The position numbers were made by a program, and so were the translations under genes. Shown here piece after piece: positions 54,070 to 62,902 of a stretch of 62,946 nt of DNA. The stretch comes from a bacterium D16-51. GTDB lineage: Bacteria > Bacillota > Clostridia > Lachnospirales > Lachnospiraceae. The notes beneath the pieces were generated by a model. It was given only the letters and a program-made list of their open reading frames with translations, searched no databases and was not told the DNA's origin. The stretch lies in assembly GCA_003612285.1 (NCBI GenBank), contig RAYE01000030.1:1-62946 (forward strand). Direction: 5' to 3'. The first letter of the stretch is position 1. Every line of letters begins with the position of its first letter.

Positions 54070-55257
54070 TTATGAAAGTTCTTCTTTTGCTTTCCTACAA
54101 AGAACAATTCCCATGAGCAGCAGTATTGGAAAAATAATGCCTGCCAAAATACCCATTTTTAGGTTATCCCCTAATGCTCCTGATACCATTCCAACCAATG
54201 TAGGTCCCCCTGAACACCCTATATCTCCGCCTAAAGCCAATAACGCAAACATAGCTGTTCCACCTTTTGGCAAAGCCGCTGATGCCTTGCTGAAAGTTCC
54301 CGGCCACATGATTCCAACGGACAGCCCACAGACAGCACAGGCAATCAGGCTAATCAGTGGAACAGGGAAAAGGGAAATTCCCAGATAAGACAAAATACAT
54401 AGTAAACTGCTATAAATCATAAAGTGATCCAAATGAATACGGTCGCCATATTTGCCATAAAACAATCTTGACGTCCCCATTAAAACTGCAAACGCCATTG
54501 GTCCCGCTAAATCACCCGCTGCCTTGGAAATCCCAAGTCCTTTTTCTGCAAAGGCGGAAGCCCACTGGCTTACCGCCTGTTCACTTGCCCCTGCACATAC
54601 CATCATTACCAGTAAAATCCAAAAAGTTTTTATCTGAAAGAGTTCTTTTAATTCCAGTCCAGACTCACCGTCCTCAATCAAAGGAACAATAGGAACTTTG
54701 GCAAAGGCAAAAGCATTTGCAATTGGAATAACCGCCCAAACAATCGCTAAAATCTTCCAATTATCTATGCCGAACACATAAAAAAACAGTGTTGAAATAA
54801 GTACAACCCCGGCATGCCCCCAGCAATAAAAAGAATGGAGCATACTCATTGCCTTCTCCTTATTGTCAGAAGGGCAAGCCTCTACAACCGGACTAACGAG
54901 AACTTCCAAAAGCCCACCACCAATCGCATAAATCATTACAGCAAGTAAAATACCCATAAAGGGTGCTGGTAAAATCTTCGGTAAGACTGTAAGAAGAATA
55001 ATACCTACGGCTGATAATGTGTGAGCTATTATCATTGATGCACGATACCCTATTTTATCAATAAATCCGACAGAAAGAAAATCAATCAGTAATTGGATTC
55101 CAAAATTAAAAGTCACCAGCAGCGTAATCTGAGAAAGCGGAATATGGTAACTTTTCTGAAAAAATAAAAACAACAGAGGTGTAAAATTATTGACTACCGC
55201 CTGTACGACATATCCCACGAAGCAGGCAGCAATTGTTTTATTATATTGGTTTTCCAT
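54070..55257 (-). CDS. Major facilitator superfamily transporter
   Basis: 395 residues with twelve membrane helices, FucP-like sugar type (GNFGIQLLIDFLSVGFIDKIGYR with the loop 2-3 motif, GGGLLEVLVSPVVEACPSDNKEKAMSML). TAGGAGGAAA precedes Met-55257. It is divergent from the AraC-type gene, from which it is separated by 119 nt holding a TATAAT (minus strand, 55281-55286). Confidence 0.9.
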   Translation of the reverse strand: MENQYNKTIAACFVGYVVQAVVNNFTPLLFLFFQKSYHIPLSQITLLVTFNFGIQLLIDFLSVGFIDKIGYRASMIIAHTLSAVGIILLTVLPKILPAPFMGILLAVMIYAIGGGLLEVLVSPVVEACPSDNKEKAMSMLHSFYCWGHAGVVLISTLFFYVFGIDNWKILAIVWAVIPIANAFAFAKVPIVPLIEDGESGLELKELFQIKTFWILLVMMVCAGASEQAVSQWASAFAEKGLGISKAAGDLAGPMAFAVLMGTSRLFYGKYGDRIHLDHFMIYSSLLCILSYLGISLFPVPLISLIACAVCGLSVGIMWPGTFSKASAALPKGGTAMFALLALGGDIGCSGGPTLVGMVSGALGDNLKMGILAGIIFPILLLMGIVLCRKAKEELS

Positions 55258-55376
55258 GCCATTTCCTCCTAACAAATGAGATTATATCGCATAATTCATA
55301 TTTGGTCATTACACAAAATCACATATTTATGGTACAATATAACAAATTGGATTTTGATTTCGAGAGGAGATACCCT

Positions 55377-56264
55377 ATGGATATTTATAAGATAACTACA
55401 GATGAAACATTGCGTGAAACCATTCAGCATGGCAATAGCAATTATCCCTTTGCATATTACCCGGAAAATATCTGGCAATTTGATTTCCACCGCATTGACT
55501 GGCACTGGCATCATGAACTGGAATTCCTATTTGTTGCTGAAGGCACTGCACTTTGCCTTGTAGGAACAAACAAAATAGAATTGCATAAAGGCAGTGGCAT
55601 TTTTATCAACAGCGGCATTCTACACCGTTTTGAAGCACAATGCAGCACATTTACCCCGAATATTGTTTTTTCGCCAACTTTGTTAGCACCCGAAAAAAGT
55701 CTTATTTACGAGAAGTATATCCTGCCTGTTATAAACTCCTCTGTTTCATATCAGATTTTTAGTCCGTACACAACATGGGAGAATGATACTTTGCAACTCT
55801 TATCACAAATTTTTACCCTTCAGGAAACAGAACAGGATAATGAATTACGTACAATACAACTTCTGTTTCAGCTTTGGAACATTTTGTTGAAAAATTTAGA
55901 CCTGGATTCCGATTCTTGCGGTATTCATCGTTTAAATCACAAACAGGCAAGGTTACAAGCTATGATGCAGTACATTCATGACCACTACATGGAAGAAATT
56001 ACACTTGAGATGATTGCAGCATCTGCATCTATCAGCAAAAGTGGGGCTTTACACATTTTTCAGTCGGGTATCCATATTTCTCCAGTGGCATATCTTATCC
56101 AATACAGGCTGGCCCAGGCTGCCGAACAGCTCTATGCTACTCAAAAAACCGTTTCTTCCATTGCAAAAGAAACAGGTTTTACAAGCTCTGGCTATTTTTG
56201 CCGGAAGTTTAGGCAGCATTATCATATGAGTCCAAATGAATACAGGCAGAAGAAAACGGAATGA
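55377..56264 (+). CDS. AraC-family transcriptional regulator
   Basis: 295 residues: a cupin sensing part (about 30-120, WQFDFHRIDWHWHHELEFLFV with several His, VGTNKIELHKGSGIFINSG) and a C-terminal pair of helix-turn-helices (about 195-292, ITLEMIAASASISKSGALHIF and SIAKETGFTSSGYFCRKFR). GAGAGGAG sets Met-55377. It probably senses a sugar and activates the divergent MFS gene and perhaps the DUF1349 pair. Confidence 0.92.
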   Translation: MDIYKITTDETLRETIQHGNSNYPFAYYPENIWQFDFHRIDWHWHHELEFLFVAEGTALCLVGTNKIELHKGSGIFINSGILHRFEAQCSTFTPNIVFSPTLLAPEKSLIYEKYILPVINSSVSYQIFSPYTTWENDTLQLLSQIFTLQETEQDNELRTIQLLFQLWNILLKNLDLDSDSCGIHRLNHKQARLQAMMQYIHDHYMEEITLEMIAASASISKSGALHIFQSGIHISPVAYLIQYRLAQAAEQLYATQKTVSSIAKETGFTSSGYFCRKFRQHYHMSPNEYRQKKTE

Positions 56265-56401
56265 TTTTCTTGGTTTATCCAATTAACTTTTTCTGTGTTA
56301 TCTATACATAATCCAATTTAGATGTTTCATCAAGCAGGCGTAAATCGGTTTTGACAGGTATCAGAGAGCCGCTTTTCAATTTAGGATTGGAGATATAGAA
56401 A

Positions 56402-56636
56402 ATGAATGAATATATGGATTATTTGTCAAAAGTAATCCCCGAAAAAGACAGTCTTAAACTTGTAAAAAATGAAGCAGAGAAATATTATAAATTGCATTCT
56501 CTCGATGACTGTTTTAATATAGGGCTTGAACTTTATTAGTCAGATAATTTTCAAATACAGGAAGTGGGTATTTTCCTTTTAGGATAATCTGCACACTATA
56601 ACACCTCTGCGCTTGCCTTTTTGAAAGATACTGCTA
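56402..56636 (+). pseudogene. Remnant of a HEAT-repeat / DNA alkylation repair-like gene
   Basis: The frame reads MNEYMDYLSKVIPEKDSLKL up to GLELY-stop, then in the same frame SDNFQIQEVGIFLLG-stop and SAHYNTSALAFLKD. The three parts with FQIQEVGIFLLG and LAFLKD look like helices of HEAT-like DNA-alkylation-repair relatives. Two in-frame stops and an abrupt end at the CTAGTACAG repeat show decay. Confidence 0.5.
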
Positions 56637-56739
56637 GTACAGCGTTTTTAAATTAACTACACCCAAAGAATGCCGTATTTATCAGTATTTTAGGCAAAAA
56701 TATGGTGTAGTTAATTAGCGAACGATATACTAGTACAGC
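56634..56739. repeat. 106-bp repeat with CTAGTACAGC at both ends
   Basis: CTAGTACAGC occurs at 56634-56643 and again at 56730-56739 in the same direction. Between them TTAACTACACC (56653-56663) pairs with GGTGTAGTTAA (about 56704-56714). It shares its end with 34852-34908. Confidence 0.55.
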
Positions 56740-56919
56740 ATGATAGGCAGTCTGTCCGAAATTCTAAGATGTTCCGTCTTCGTTGTTGTACCTCTTTAAA
56801 TATTCTGAAAAGTTTCTCATCAGCATATGTGCAAAAGCAAGATTAAATACAATGACACAAATTCCTATAAAGCTGTAAGAGAGCACTTGATAAAACGAAT
56901 ATTCAAGTAAATATACGCT

Positions 56920-57291
56920 TTAGTAAATCACATACACGCTTATAGGTAAAGCGATGATACTTGTGATGAAACAGGGTATATACTTCCTTATCACGATAGA
57001 TTGCACAATATGTATTAGAAAGTGAAGTGTGCAGCCAACAAATCCTCCTATCCATAATCCATACCAATTTGTAAATAAGGATATTAGGCAAAGTGAAATA
57101 CATAACAGTAATTCTTCAAATACAGCAAGAGCAAAGCCCTCTGAAGATGTCTGCTCGTATTGTCTTATAATTTTAGGATACCTTTCCCTAAGAAATTTTT
57201 GATTATGATTCAGCCACGGAATAAAGCCTATTATTTCTTCCATATCATGAAATATAAATAGCAACGGAAATAACCAGATATATGATAACAT
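56920..57291 (-). CDS. HXXEE-domain membrane protein
   Basis: This 123-residue protein has about four membrane helices. The family motif is visible as FHDMEEIIG near the start (His-Asp-Met-Glu-Glu) and a second His/Glu pair further on (FEELLL, LHFLIHIVQ). The function of HXXEE proteins is unknown; the motif suggests a metal site in the membrane. AGGAGAGGAGAG precedes Met-57291; the frame opens at 57327. Confidence 0.8.
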   Translation of the reverse strand: MLSYIWLFPLLFIFHDMEEIIGFIPWLNHNQKFLRERYPKIIRQYEQTSSEGFALAVFEELLLCISLCLISLFTNWYGLWIGGFVGCTLHFLIHIVQSIVIRKYIPCFITSIIALPISVYVIY

Positions 57292-57734
57292 AATTTCTCT
57301 CCTCTCCTGTCTGTCCTTTAGAGACACATCACAAAAAAAGTAAACACTGGTAACCTTTGTGGCTGTATGATAAAATATTCGCTGATAAAAAGCAATACTT
57401 TTACGGAAAATGACACTATTTTAACTGAATTTTTGAAGATGCAAAAATCCAGATTGGATAGGCGGTGAACGACAGCCAGCAGCGGAAACCGATTTACGGC
57501 ACATTCCGATAAAAAAGGACAAAAGAAAAACCGCAAAGGCTGTCACCACATAAGGAGATAAATAGACGCATTGGCAATGGATATATTTTTTCAGCTGGTA
57601 ACGGATGTGATATGTTGTGAATTGTAGATGTAAACATTTCCAACAAACGCAGTATTTTAGCGGAAATGGACATCTGCTAAAATATAACATATGCGGCTGG
57701 CTTATTTGTGGTGAATGGAAACTTGCAGATGTTG
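57292..57734. other. Interval of decayed mobile-element sequence
   Basis: There is no supported gene. A short plus-strand stretch with DRQPAAETD...HIPIKKDKRKTAK (about 57460-57550) may be a remnant of an element-borne gene. A small hairpin CAAACGCAGTATTTTAGCGG region precedes TnpV. Confidence 0.35.
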
Positions 57735-58013
57735 TAACACAAGGAAGAAGGAGATTATCTGATTCCCGATCTCAAACTTTCGGATACAACGGAATATCAG
57801 TTCGGGAAGTATGGACGGATGAGAAAGCGTTTTTTAGAAGAAAATCATAGGGGCGTTTATTCGCATATGCTTTTGTCGGAAACCTTATGGAAGCATTTTG
57901 CGGAAATTGAAGAAGAATACAATGAGATGATGGACAGGCTTGTGGGGCAGATGGTAAAAAATGAGGGTGTGACAGAACAGCTAAAATCCGAGGACTGGCT
58001 CTGCTGGCTTTAG
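57735..58013 (+). pseudogene. TnpV-family transposon protein, 5'-truncated
   Basis: After a stop (TAA at about 57735) the frame reads GDYLIPDLKLSDTTEYQFGK, RFLEENHRGVYSHMLLSE and MVKNEGVTEQLKSEDWLCWL. These are the known conserved steps of TnpV, a small protein of clostridial transposons. No start codon is present before the match, so only the 3' part remains. Confidence 0.75.
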
Positions 58014-58109
58014 AAGATCAAAAGTATCAGAAGCAGGGCAGAAGAAGTTGTGTTACATGATTCGATATATTCACTTTAGTATCTATATTACAGTTCGTAT
58101 AAAGTAATT

Positions 58110-58140
58110 AAGGGCGGTGGCATAAAATGCTCCCGCCCTT
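58110..58140 (+). terminator. Hairpin terminator after TnpV
   Basis: AAGGGCGG (58110-58117) pairs with CCGCCCTT (58133-58140). The following AAACCATTTTAAC lacks a long T-run, so it is weak. Confidence 0.45.
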
Positions 58141-58471
58141 AAACCATTTTAACATAAGAGGAAACAATAAAAAAATATATTGCCGAACAATACGAAAGGG
58201 ATCGAATGGAGGGATATTCTGAGTGGAAATTATTAAGTCTCAACTTCATACTTATTTTGTCTTGATGGCACAGACGATGATGTCCTTTTAGCGCTGGGAA
58301 ATTTTCGCATAGGGGAAAATCAGATTGAATATCCTGTCAAATTATGGTAGTATTTCTTTGGGAATACCAAGATGGTAGGCGGTTAGCCCTCTGCGGAGGG
58401 ATGTGACCCTCCGATTACAATGTATCTTCGATACATAGAAACCCGCAAGGGAATCTGAGAAAGGAGGGCTG

Positions 58472-58582
58472 ATGCGAATGTTGACGATAGAAGGGTTGAT
58501 TTCAGTACTTGGCTTATGTCTGACCTGTTTCAGTCTCGGATATGGCATCGGTAGCAAAGATAATAATAAGACACAAAAATAG
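58472..58582 (+). CDS. Holin-like small membrane toxin (type I toxin)
   Basis: 36 residues, MRMLTIEGLISVLGLCLTCF then SLGYGIGSKDNNKTQK: one membrane helix and a polar, Lys-rich tail. This is the plan of putative holin-like toxins of type I systems in Firmicutes. The leader has a GGAGGG/CCCTCC hairpin and an ATGTATC/GATACAT hairpin, as is usual for their mRNAs; AAAGGAGGG lies before the start. The gene ends within a stem AAAATAGCCG/CGGCTATTTT (58575-58617) that would end both the mRNA and an opposed RNA. Confidence 0.75.
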   Translation: MRMLTIEGLISVLGLCLTCFSLGYGIGSKDNNKTQK

Positions 58583-58690
58583 CCGCCCACCCGACCAAAG
58601 GTTACGGCTATTTTGTGACTAAATAATCGGGCTAACCGTCTATCGGTAGTTCCTGGTGGGCATCTGTTGACGCAGATGTCCTTCTTTATG
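58560..58690 (-). ncRNA. Candidate antisense RNA to the holin-like toxin
   Basis: A minus-strand promoter at 58694-58722 (TTGCGG, 17 nt, TATATT) points at the toxin gene. A transcript would run through GGTTAGCCCGATTATT and into the toxin 3' stem (58575-58617), where the shared hairpin could end it. This gives an overlap with the toxin mRNA, as in TxpA-RatA-like pairs. The ends are estimated. Confidence 0.5.
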
Positions 58691-58693
58691 TTC

Positions 58694-58722
58694 AATATAC
58701 CACAATCTCCAACGTGCCGCAA
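58694..58722 (-). promoter_or_regulatory. Promoter of the candidate antisense RNA
   Basis: On the minus strand TTGCGG (58717-58722), 17-nt spacer and TATATT (58694-58699). Confidence 0.5.
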
Positions 58723-58729
58723 GCATTTT

Positions 58730-59278
58730 TTAGCGGTTATCCGATTTGTTCCGCTTTTTTTCCCTTGATTTGTAGACATTAAACTGGTTCTTATACTTCT
58801 GGCTGCAAAATTCATTCCCTTTCCGGCTTGCAACAAAGGCTTTTTTACAATGCTTGCACATACGCATATCACTGTCCTTGTCCGTGAGCATGAATGAAAA
58901 GCACATCTGCACCATAATCAGCAGCGAATGGAAATCCCATACAATAACGGGCGCATCCTTTTCCAACACAATGCGGTAAGTCGAGGATATGCCGCCGTAA
59001 AGTTTGCGTATTTTTTTCAGTGCAGTTTCCCTGATACCCCGGATATTCCAATCTGATTGTCCGATGCTCTCTGCATATTCTGTTGCGGAATAATCACGCA
59101 GGAACAGATAATAGAGCATATTTTTGAGATGTGGCTTTAGCTCCTTCAATATTTCCGATAAAGCTATATTTGTGGTATGGAGTATGAAAAGAAAATTTAA
59201 GACAGCAAGGTGCTGTTTTGCGACTTTCGTGAGCAGGAGCAGCCAGCCGCCATGTTGATTATATAAGTATGCTGGCAA
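58730..59278 (-). CDS. DUF6076-like zinc-finger protein
   Basis: 182 residues. The C-terminal half has CKHCKKAFVASRKGNEFCSQ, a CxxC...FCS zinc finger followed by NVYKSREKKRNK, as in DUF6076-like proteins often found on integrative elements. The fourth ligand appears lost: the family has CxN after FCSQK, here Tyr (QKYKNQFN). The N-terminal 45 residues do not match the family well, so the gene is probably a 5'-truncated fragment that reads from a chance ATG. Confidence 0.55.
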   Translation of the reverse strand: MPAYLYNQHGGWLLLLTKVAKQHLAVLNFLFILHTTNIALSEILKELKPHLKNMLYYLFLRDYSATEYAESIGQSDWNIRGIRETALKKIRKLYGGISSTYRIVLEKDAPVIVWDFHSLLIMVQMCFSFMLTDKDSDMRMCKHCKKAFVASRKGNEFCSQKYKNQFNVYKSREKKRNKSDNR

Positions 59279-59546
59279 GCGTTATAAGGTTGACATTGTG
59301 GATTGTACAGTCATGCCACAGTGTTATGCGGCACAGCTGTTTTTGAATAAACAACCGCACAGGTTCAGAAGGGACAGAACAATTGAAATCCGAAAATCAA
59401 TTCTTATGAATTCAAAAGATGAATAATATTCTGGTGTGAGTAAGAGAAATGGTTGAAAATGAGTTTGTGAATTGAAAAATCCCATGTTTTCATATATAAT
59501 TTAGGAAAAGAGTCAAACTTGGGAAATCGAAATTTGGGGAAATGAC

Positions 59547-60152
59547 ATGGATAAGAAAACAGAAGAATCAAGAATTGCGTACAATAAAATAGCATTTGAG
59601 TATGATACATCAAGAGAAGGACAATATACCAGTTTTCACATTAACGAACTATCTAATATAATAGATTTGAGCGAAGGTGATATTGTTCTTGATGTTGCAT
59701 GTGGAAATGGAACTCTTTTGAGGGAATTATCGAAAAAAGCAAAAATACAAGCAAATGGAATAGATGTATCAGAAAACATGATTCATGCTGCAAAAATGCG
59801 TTATCCTAATATGAATTTTGAGGTAAAGTCTTGTTATCCGCTTGAATGGAAAGATGAAAGTATTGATATTATAACGATATGTTGTGCATTCCATCATTTT
59901 GATAATCCTCAAGGATTTGTATATGAATGTAAAAGAGTTTTAAAGAGAAGCGGTACAGTGTATATAGCTGACCCTAACGTTGGAGCAATACTTAGATTTC
60001 TCGCAAATAAATTTTGGCTGCCTTTCTCAAAAAGTGGAGATGTGAGGATATATAGCAAAAAGGAGTTAGAGGTTATTTTTTATAATTCTGGATATAAAAC
60101 CGTACAGGTTTATAGAAAGGGCAAAGGGGTGTTTCTTAAAGCTAAAAAGTAG
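59547..60152 (+). CDS. Class I SAM-dependent methyltransferase
   Basis: This 201-residue enzyme has motif I VLDVACGNGTLLREL (SAM-binding loop), post-I GIDVSENMIHAAK and motif II IDIITICCAFHHFDNPQGF, followed by motif III RSGTVYIADP. It resembles the UbiE/Methyltransf_11 kind, substrate unknown. GGGGAAA precedes the ATG. Neighbouring sequence on both sides is decayed mobile DNA. Confidence 0.9.
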   Translation: MDKKTEESRIAYNKIAFEYDTSREGQYTSFHINELSNIIDLSEGDIVLDVACGNGTLLRELSKKAKIQANGIDVSENMIHAAKMRYPNMNFEVKSCYPLEWKDESIDIITICCAFHHFDNPQGFVYECKRVLKRSGTVYIADPNVGAILRFLANKFWLPFSKSGDVRIYSKKELEVIFYNSGYKTVQVYRKGKGVFLKAKK

Positions 60153-60490
60153 CAACAAATCCCGATTGAACAAAATCGGTATTTGCGGAGGTAATATAAT
60201 GGAATGTCATAGAAACAATTAACAAAAGGCATAGTACAGAGGTAAGTATAAATCTGATGCTGTTCCCAGAGAAGATTTAATAACAATAATGGAAGCGGAG
60301 CTAAATGCCCGTCAGGCTGTAATAAGCAAACAACAAGTCTAATAGTAGTTGATGATTATGAAAAGGCGCACTGCAATCGCACCATTTATAACGAAATGCA
60401 GTACGCCTTCTAAAGTATATGTTTTTCTTTGGGCTTATAATTTGAAATTCCTTTCCTGTTATGCTTTTAAGGCCATACCCATGCCTTATC
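60153..60490. other. Interval without a supported gene
   Basis: A short plus-strand stretch REDLITIMEAELNARQAV (about 60260-60330) looks like the end of a protein, stop at about 60341, but has no start. Nothing else is recognised. Confidence 0.35.
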
Positions 60491-61339
60491 TTATATCTGC
60501 AAATCCATATTTGCGCCAACTGCATCTGCATAATTGCCTTGCTTTTTACCCGCCTGCTCTGTTTCCTGTTCTCTTGCTGCTTCAATAACTTTCTGCATAT
60601 CGTCATCATCAAGGTGAATTTCTCCGTTTTCGGAATTTTCCAATTTCTCTAAAAGCATCTGTTCCGCTTTTTCCATCGGCGTATTTTCCTTGACAACAAT
60701 AATGCCTGGCTTTTCCTGTTCGCCGTTTGTTTTCTTATCATTTGTTTCAGTTTTATTTCCCTCTAACGCTTCCTGTAATTCTTCCTGTTTTTCTGCCACT
60801 TTCTCTTTTGTCCCTTCAATCAGCTTTTCAGAATTTTCTCGTCTTTCCTGCCGGAGTTTGTCACTCATATTCAGCATAAAATCATTTCTGACACAGGCAA
60901 TAGCACTATACTTTCCATTTTCATCTATAAAACTATGACGGTATACAACAGACCAGCCACTGGCTTTATAGATACCTTCCATCAGCTTCGTCGCTGATTC
61001 AACACCTTTTATCAAGTCTTTCATATCCTTCTCTGTTTCTGGGTCATTCTGCATTTTCTCCAAAAGCCGCGGATTGACCGTTAGCGTTTTACCACTTTTC
61101 GCTGTTGAGTAAAAATTTCCAATCTTAAATTCTACACTAGGAGCAAGTTTCGCCAGTTCCCTTGCATAGGCTTCAGTACTTTTCGCCTTGTCATTTCCGG
61201 CAGTGGGATTTTTCTGTGTAGACACCGATTCTGGCGTTTCCTTTCCTGATGCAGCCTGCTTCTTTGTTGTGTCTTGTTTTTGCGCCGCATATGCACTTTC
61301 ATACACATTATTGTAAGCACTGTTAATTTCCATTGCCAT
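60491..61339 (-). CDS. DUF6033-like protein
   Basis: A 282-residue soluble protein resembling DUF6033. Visible parts: AMEINSAYNNVYESAYAAQ at the start, a polar linker of about 40 residues, the core AYARELAKLAPSVEFKIGNF, a helical stretch PRLLEKMQNDPETEKDMKDL, SGWSVVYRHSFIDENGKYSA, and an acidic, Lys/Glu-rich tail with coiled-coil character. No signal peptide. AGGAGG sets the start. It is 18 nt downstream of the FliD-like gene in one unit. Function unknown. Confidence 0.7.
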   Translation of the reverse strand: MAMEINSAYNNVYESAYAAQKQDTTKKQAASGKETPESVSTQKNPTAGNDKAKSTEAYARELAKLAPSVEFKIGNFYSTAKSGKTLTVNPRLLEKMQNDPETEKDMKDLIKGVESATKLMEGIYKASGWSVVYRHSFIDENGKYSAIACVRNDFMLNMSDKLRQERRENSEKLIEGTKEKVAEKQEELQEALEGNKTETNDKKTNGEQEKPGIIVVKENTPMEKAEQMLLEKLENSENGEIHLDDDDMQKVIEAAREQETEQAGKKQGNYADAVGANMDLQI

Positions 61340-61357
61340 AACTTCATCCTCCTGATT

Positions 61358-62227
61358 TCATTTCTCTTCCTTTCGCTTCTTGTCCCAATAAGATTTATCC
61401 GTTACCTTATCTTTCTCCTCTTTTTTGTTGCCCACTCTTTCATCAATCGTGCTTTGGAACAGCTTTGAGATTGAGTTGGAATAAGCGCCGTTTTTGTTAT
61501 AGGTCTTATCAACGCCTTTTGTCCTCGCCGCCGCATTGGAAATAGCGGATGCCTTCTGAGAAATTTGGCTGCCAAAGGAACCAAATCCGGTAAACAGGGA
61601 TTTTAAAGTAGAAATGTTGTCAAGCTCAATCCCGCTTTTCCCTATCGTTGTCTTTTTCTTCAAGGCATCCTCGTCAAACTCCAGTTTATTGCCTTTTCCG
61701 ACAGTGATGCCTGCTTTTGAGAGCAGGCTGCCAGTCTTTTCCGTTATGCTGGTCATCCAGGCTGCATTGCGCAGCACATTCTTCGTTTCTGAATTTCCCG
61801 CCTGCTCCACCACGGCATTGTAATCGTCGACAAATGATTTGACTGCCTTTGTGATGGCATTCCAGTCGTAATCCCAGACTTCTGTTTCTTCTCCGGTTTC
61901 CTCGTCTTTTTTCTTAAATTTCTTCTTTTCATAAAGAGAAGCATTGCCCAATGCATCTACAGACTTTTTCAGTGCATCCGCACTGGAACGCATTAACGTC
62001 AGTGTCTTGGAAGAATCCCCTGTCTGAGACAGCTTATCCGCATCCTGCTTTGCAAAATACGCTTTCATTAACTTTCCATAACTGCCGTTTTTAATCATGG
62101 CATAATCAGATACGTTAATCCCGTCCATGCCGCTGTCAATATAGGGCGCGCCGCCGCCAAACAACGTGGAATAATCCATATTGGCGTTATACCTGCTTGC
62201 ATAGTCGTTAAAGCTGTTAATTTTCAT
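61358..62227 (-). CDS. Protein resembling the FliD C-terminal domain
   Basis: This is a 289-residue protein with a short start MKINSFNDYASRYNANMDYS, a helical region, and a C-terminal half that follows the pattern of the flagellar cap protein FliD C-terminal domain: VKSFVDDYNAVVEQAG, SLLSKAGITVGKGNKLEFDE and LKSLFTGFGSFGSQIS. The order and spacing fit, but identity is low and no other flagellar gene is here. AAGGAGGA precedes Met-62227; the frame runs to 62308. With the DUF6033-like partner it may form an exported filament or surface structure; this is inference. Confidence 0.6.
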   Translation of the reverse strand: MKINSFNDYASRYNANMDYSTLFGGGAPYIDSGMDGINVSDYAMIKNGSYGKLMKAYFAKQDADKLSQTGDSSKTLTLMRSSADALKKSVDALGNASLYEKKKFKKKDEETGEETEVWDYDWNAITKAVKSFVDDYNAVVEQAGNSETKNVLRNAAWMTSITEKTGSLLSKAGITVGKGNKLEFDEDALKKKTTIGKSGIELDNISTLKSLFTGFGSFGSQISQKASAISNAAARTKGVDKTYNKNGAYSNSISKLFQSTIDERVGNKKEEKDKVTDKSYWDKKRKEEK

Positions 62228-62591
62228 AGTAGTGTCCTCCTTGAAAAAAATTCCACCTGTGCGGCTGGACGCTCCATGGAGCATCCAGCCTAACCTCCAT
62301 ATTCGCAAAATCCTAATTTCTATTAATTTTATCGAATTATCATTTGTACAAATAAAGTGCCATGTTGTGAAGCACCCTCATTCTGTTGTGAACCCCTTAT
62401 GCAATCAGAAGAAAATTGTGAAATAATTTATGTTGCCAGGAATCCAGATAATGATCCCGAGGGACTGTAGCGATATCCTATCATGCAGCGAAAAGCAGTG
62501 GAAAAAACAGACCAACTGTCCGGCCGAAAATGGAAGTTGAAGTTCCTGATTCTTCTTGCCTGAATCTTTGGAGAAGTAATTTCATCATACA
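62228..62591. other. Interval without a supported gene
   Basis: Upstream of the two-gene unit. A small palindrome TGGACGCTCCATGGAGCATCC (62268-62288) may be a regulator site for it. No reading frame of note. Confidence 0.4.
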
Positions 62592-62805
62592 TCTTTTAAT
62601 ATTCGTCAAACGGAATTACTATTTCAATTTCAAAATCTCCGCTTGCTCCTGCAAGAATAAAGATAGGGATTTTTACATCTGAAGAATCATAGGGATAATG
62701 CCTATATTATCAATATCAATTAATACCGTTGGATATTTTTTATCACTTTTTTCTAGTTCTTTCGGGTAATAAATTGTACATTTTTTAATCGGTTTTTCTT
62801 CCTTT
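62592..62805 (-). pseudogene. Remnant of an alpha/beta-hydrolase-like gene
   Basis: In one frame KPIKKCTIYYPKELEKSDKK, YPTVLIDIDN; in another SSDVKIPIFILAGASGDFEI and VIPFDEY. These match the start and the nucleophile-distal end of dienelactone-hydrolase-like proteins (IPIFILAG before the acid). A middle part is deleted and the frame is shifted. Confidence 0.5.
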
Positions 62806-62902
62806 ACACCACTTTACAAGTTTTTGAATAAAAAATGCCATATGGGATACTTAGGTGTATAATAAGTTTGCACACAAAATTACACGAAAGAAGTGATCCC
62901 AT

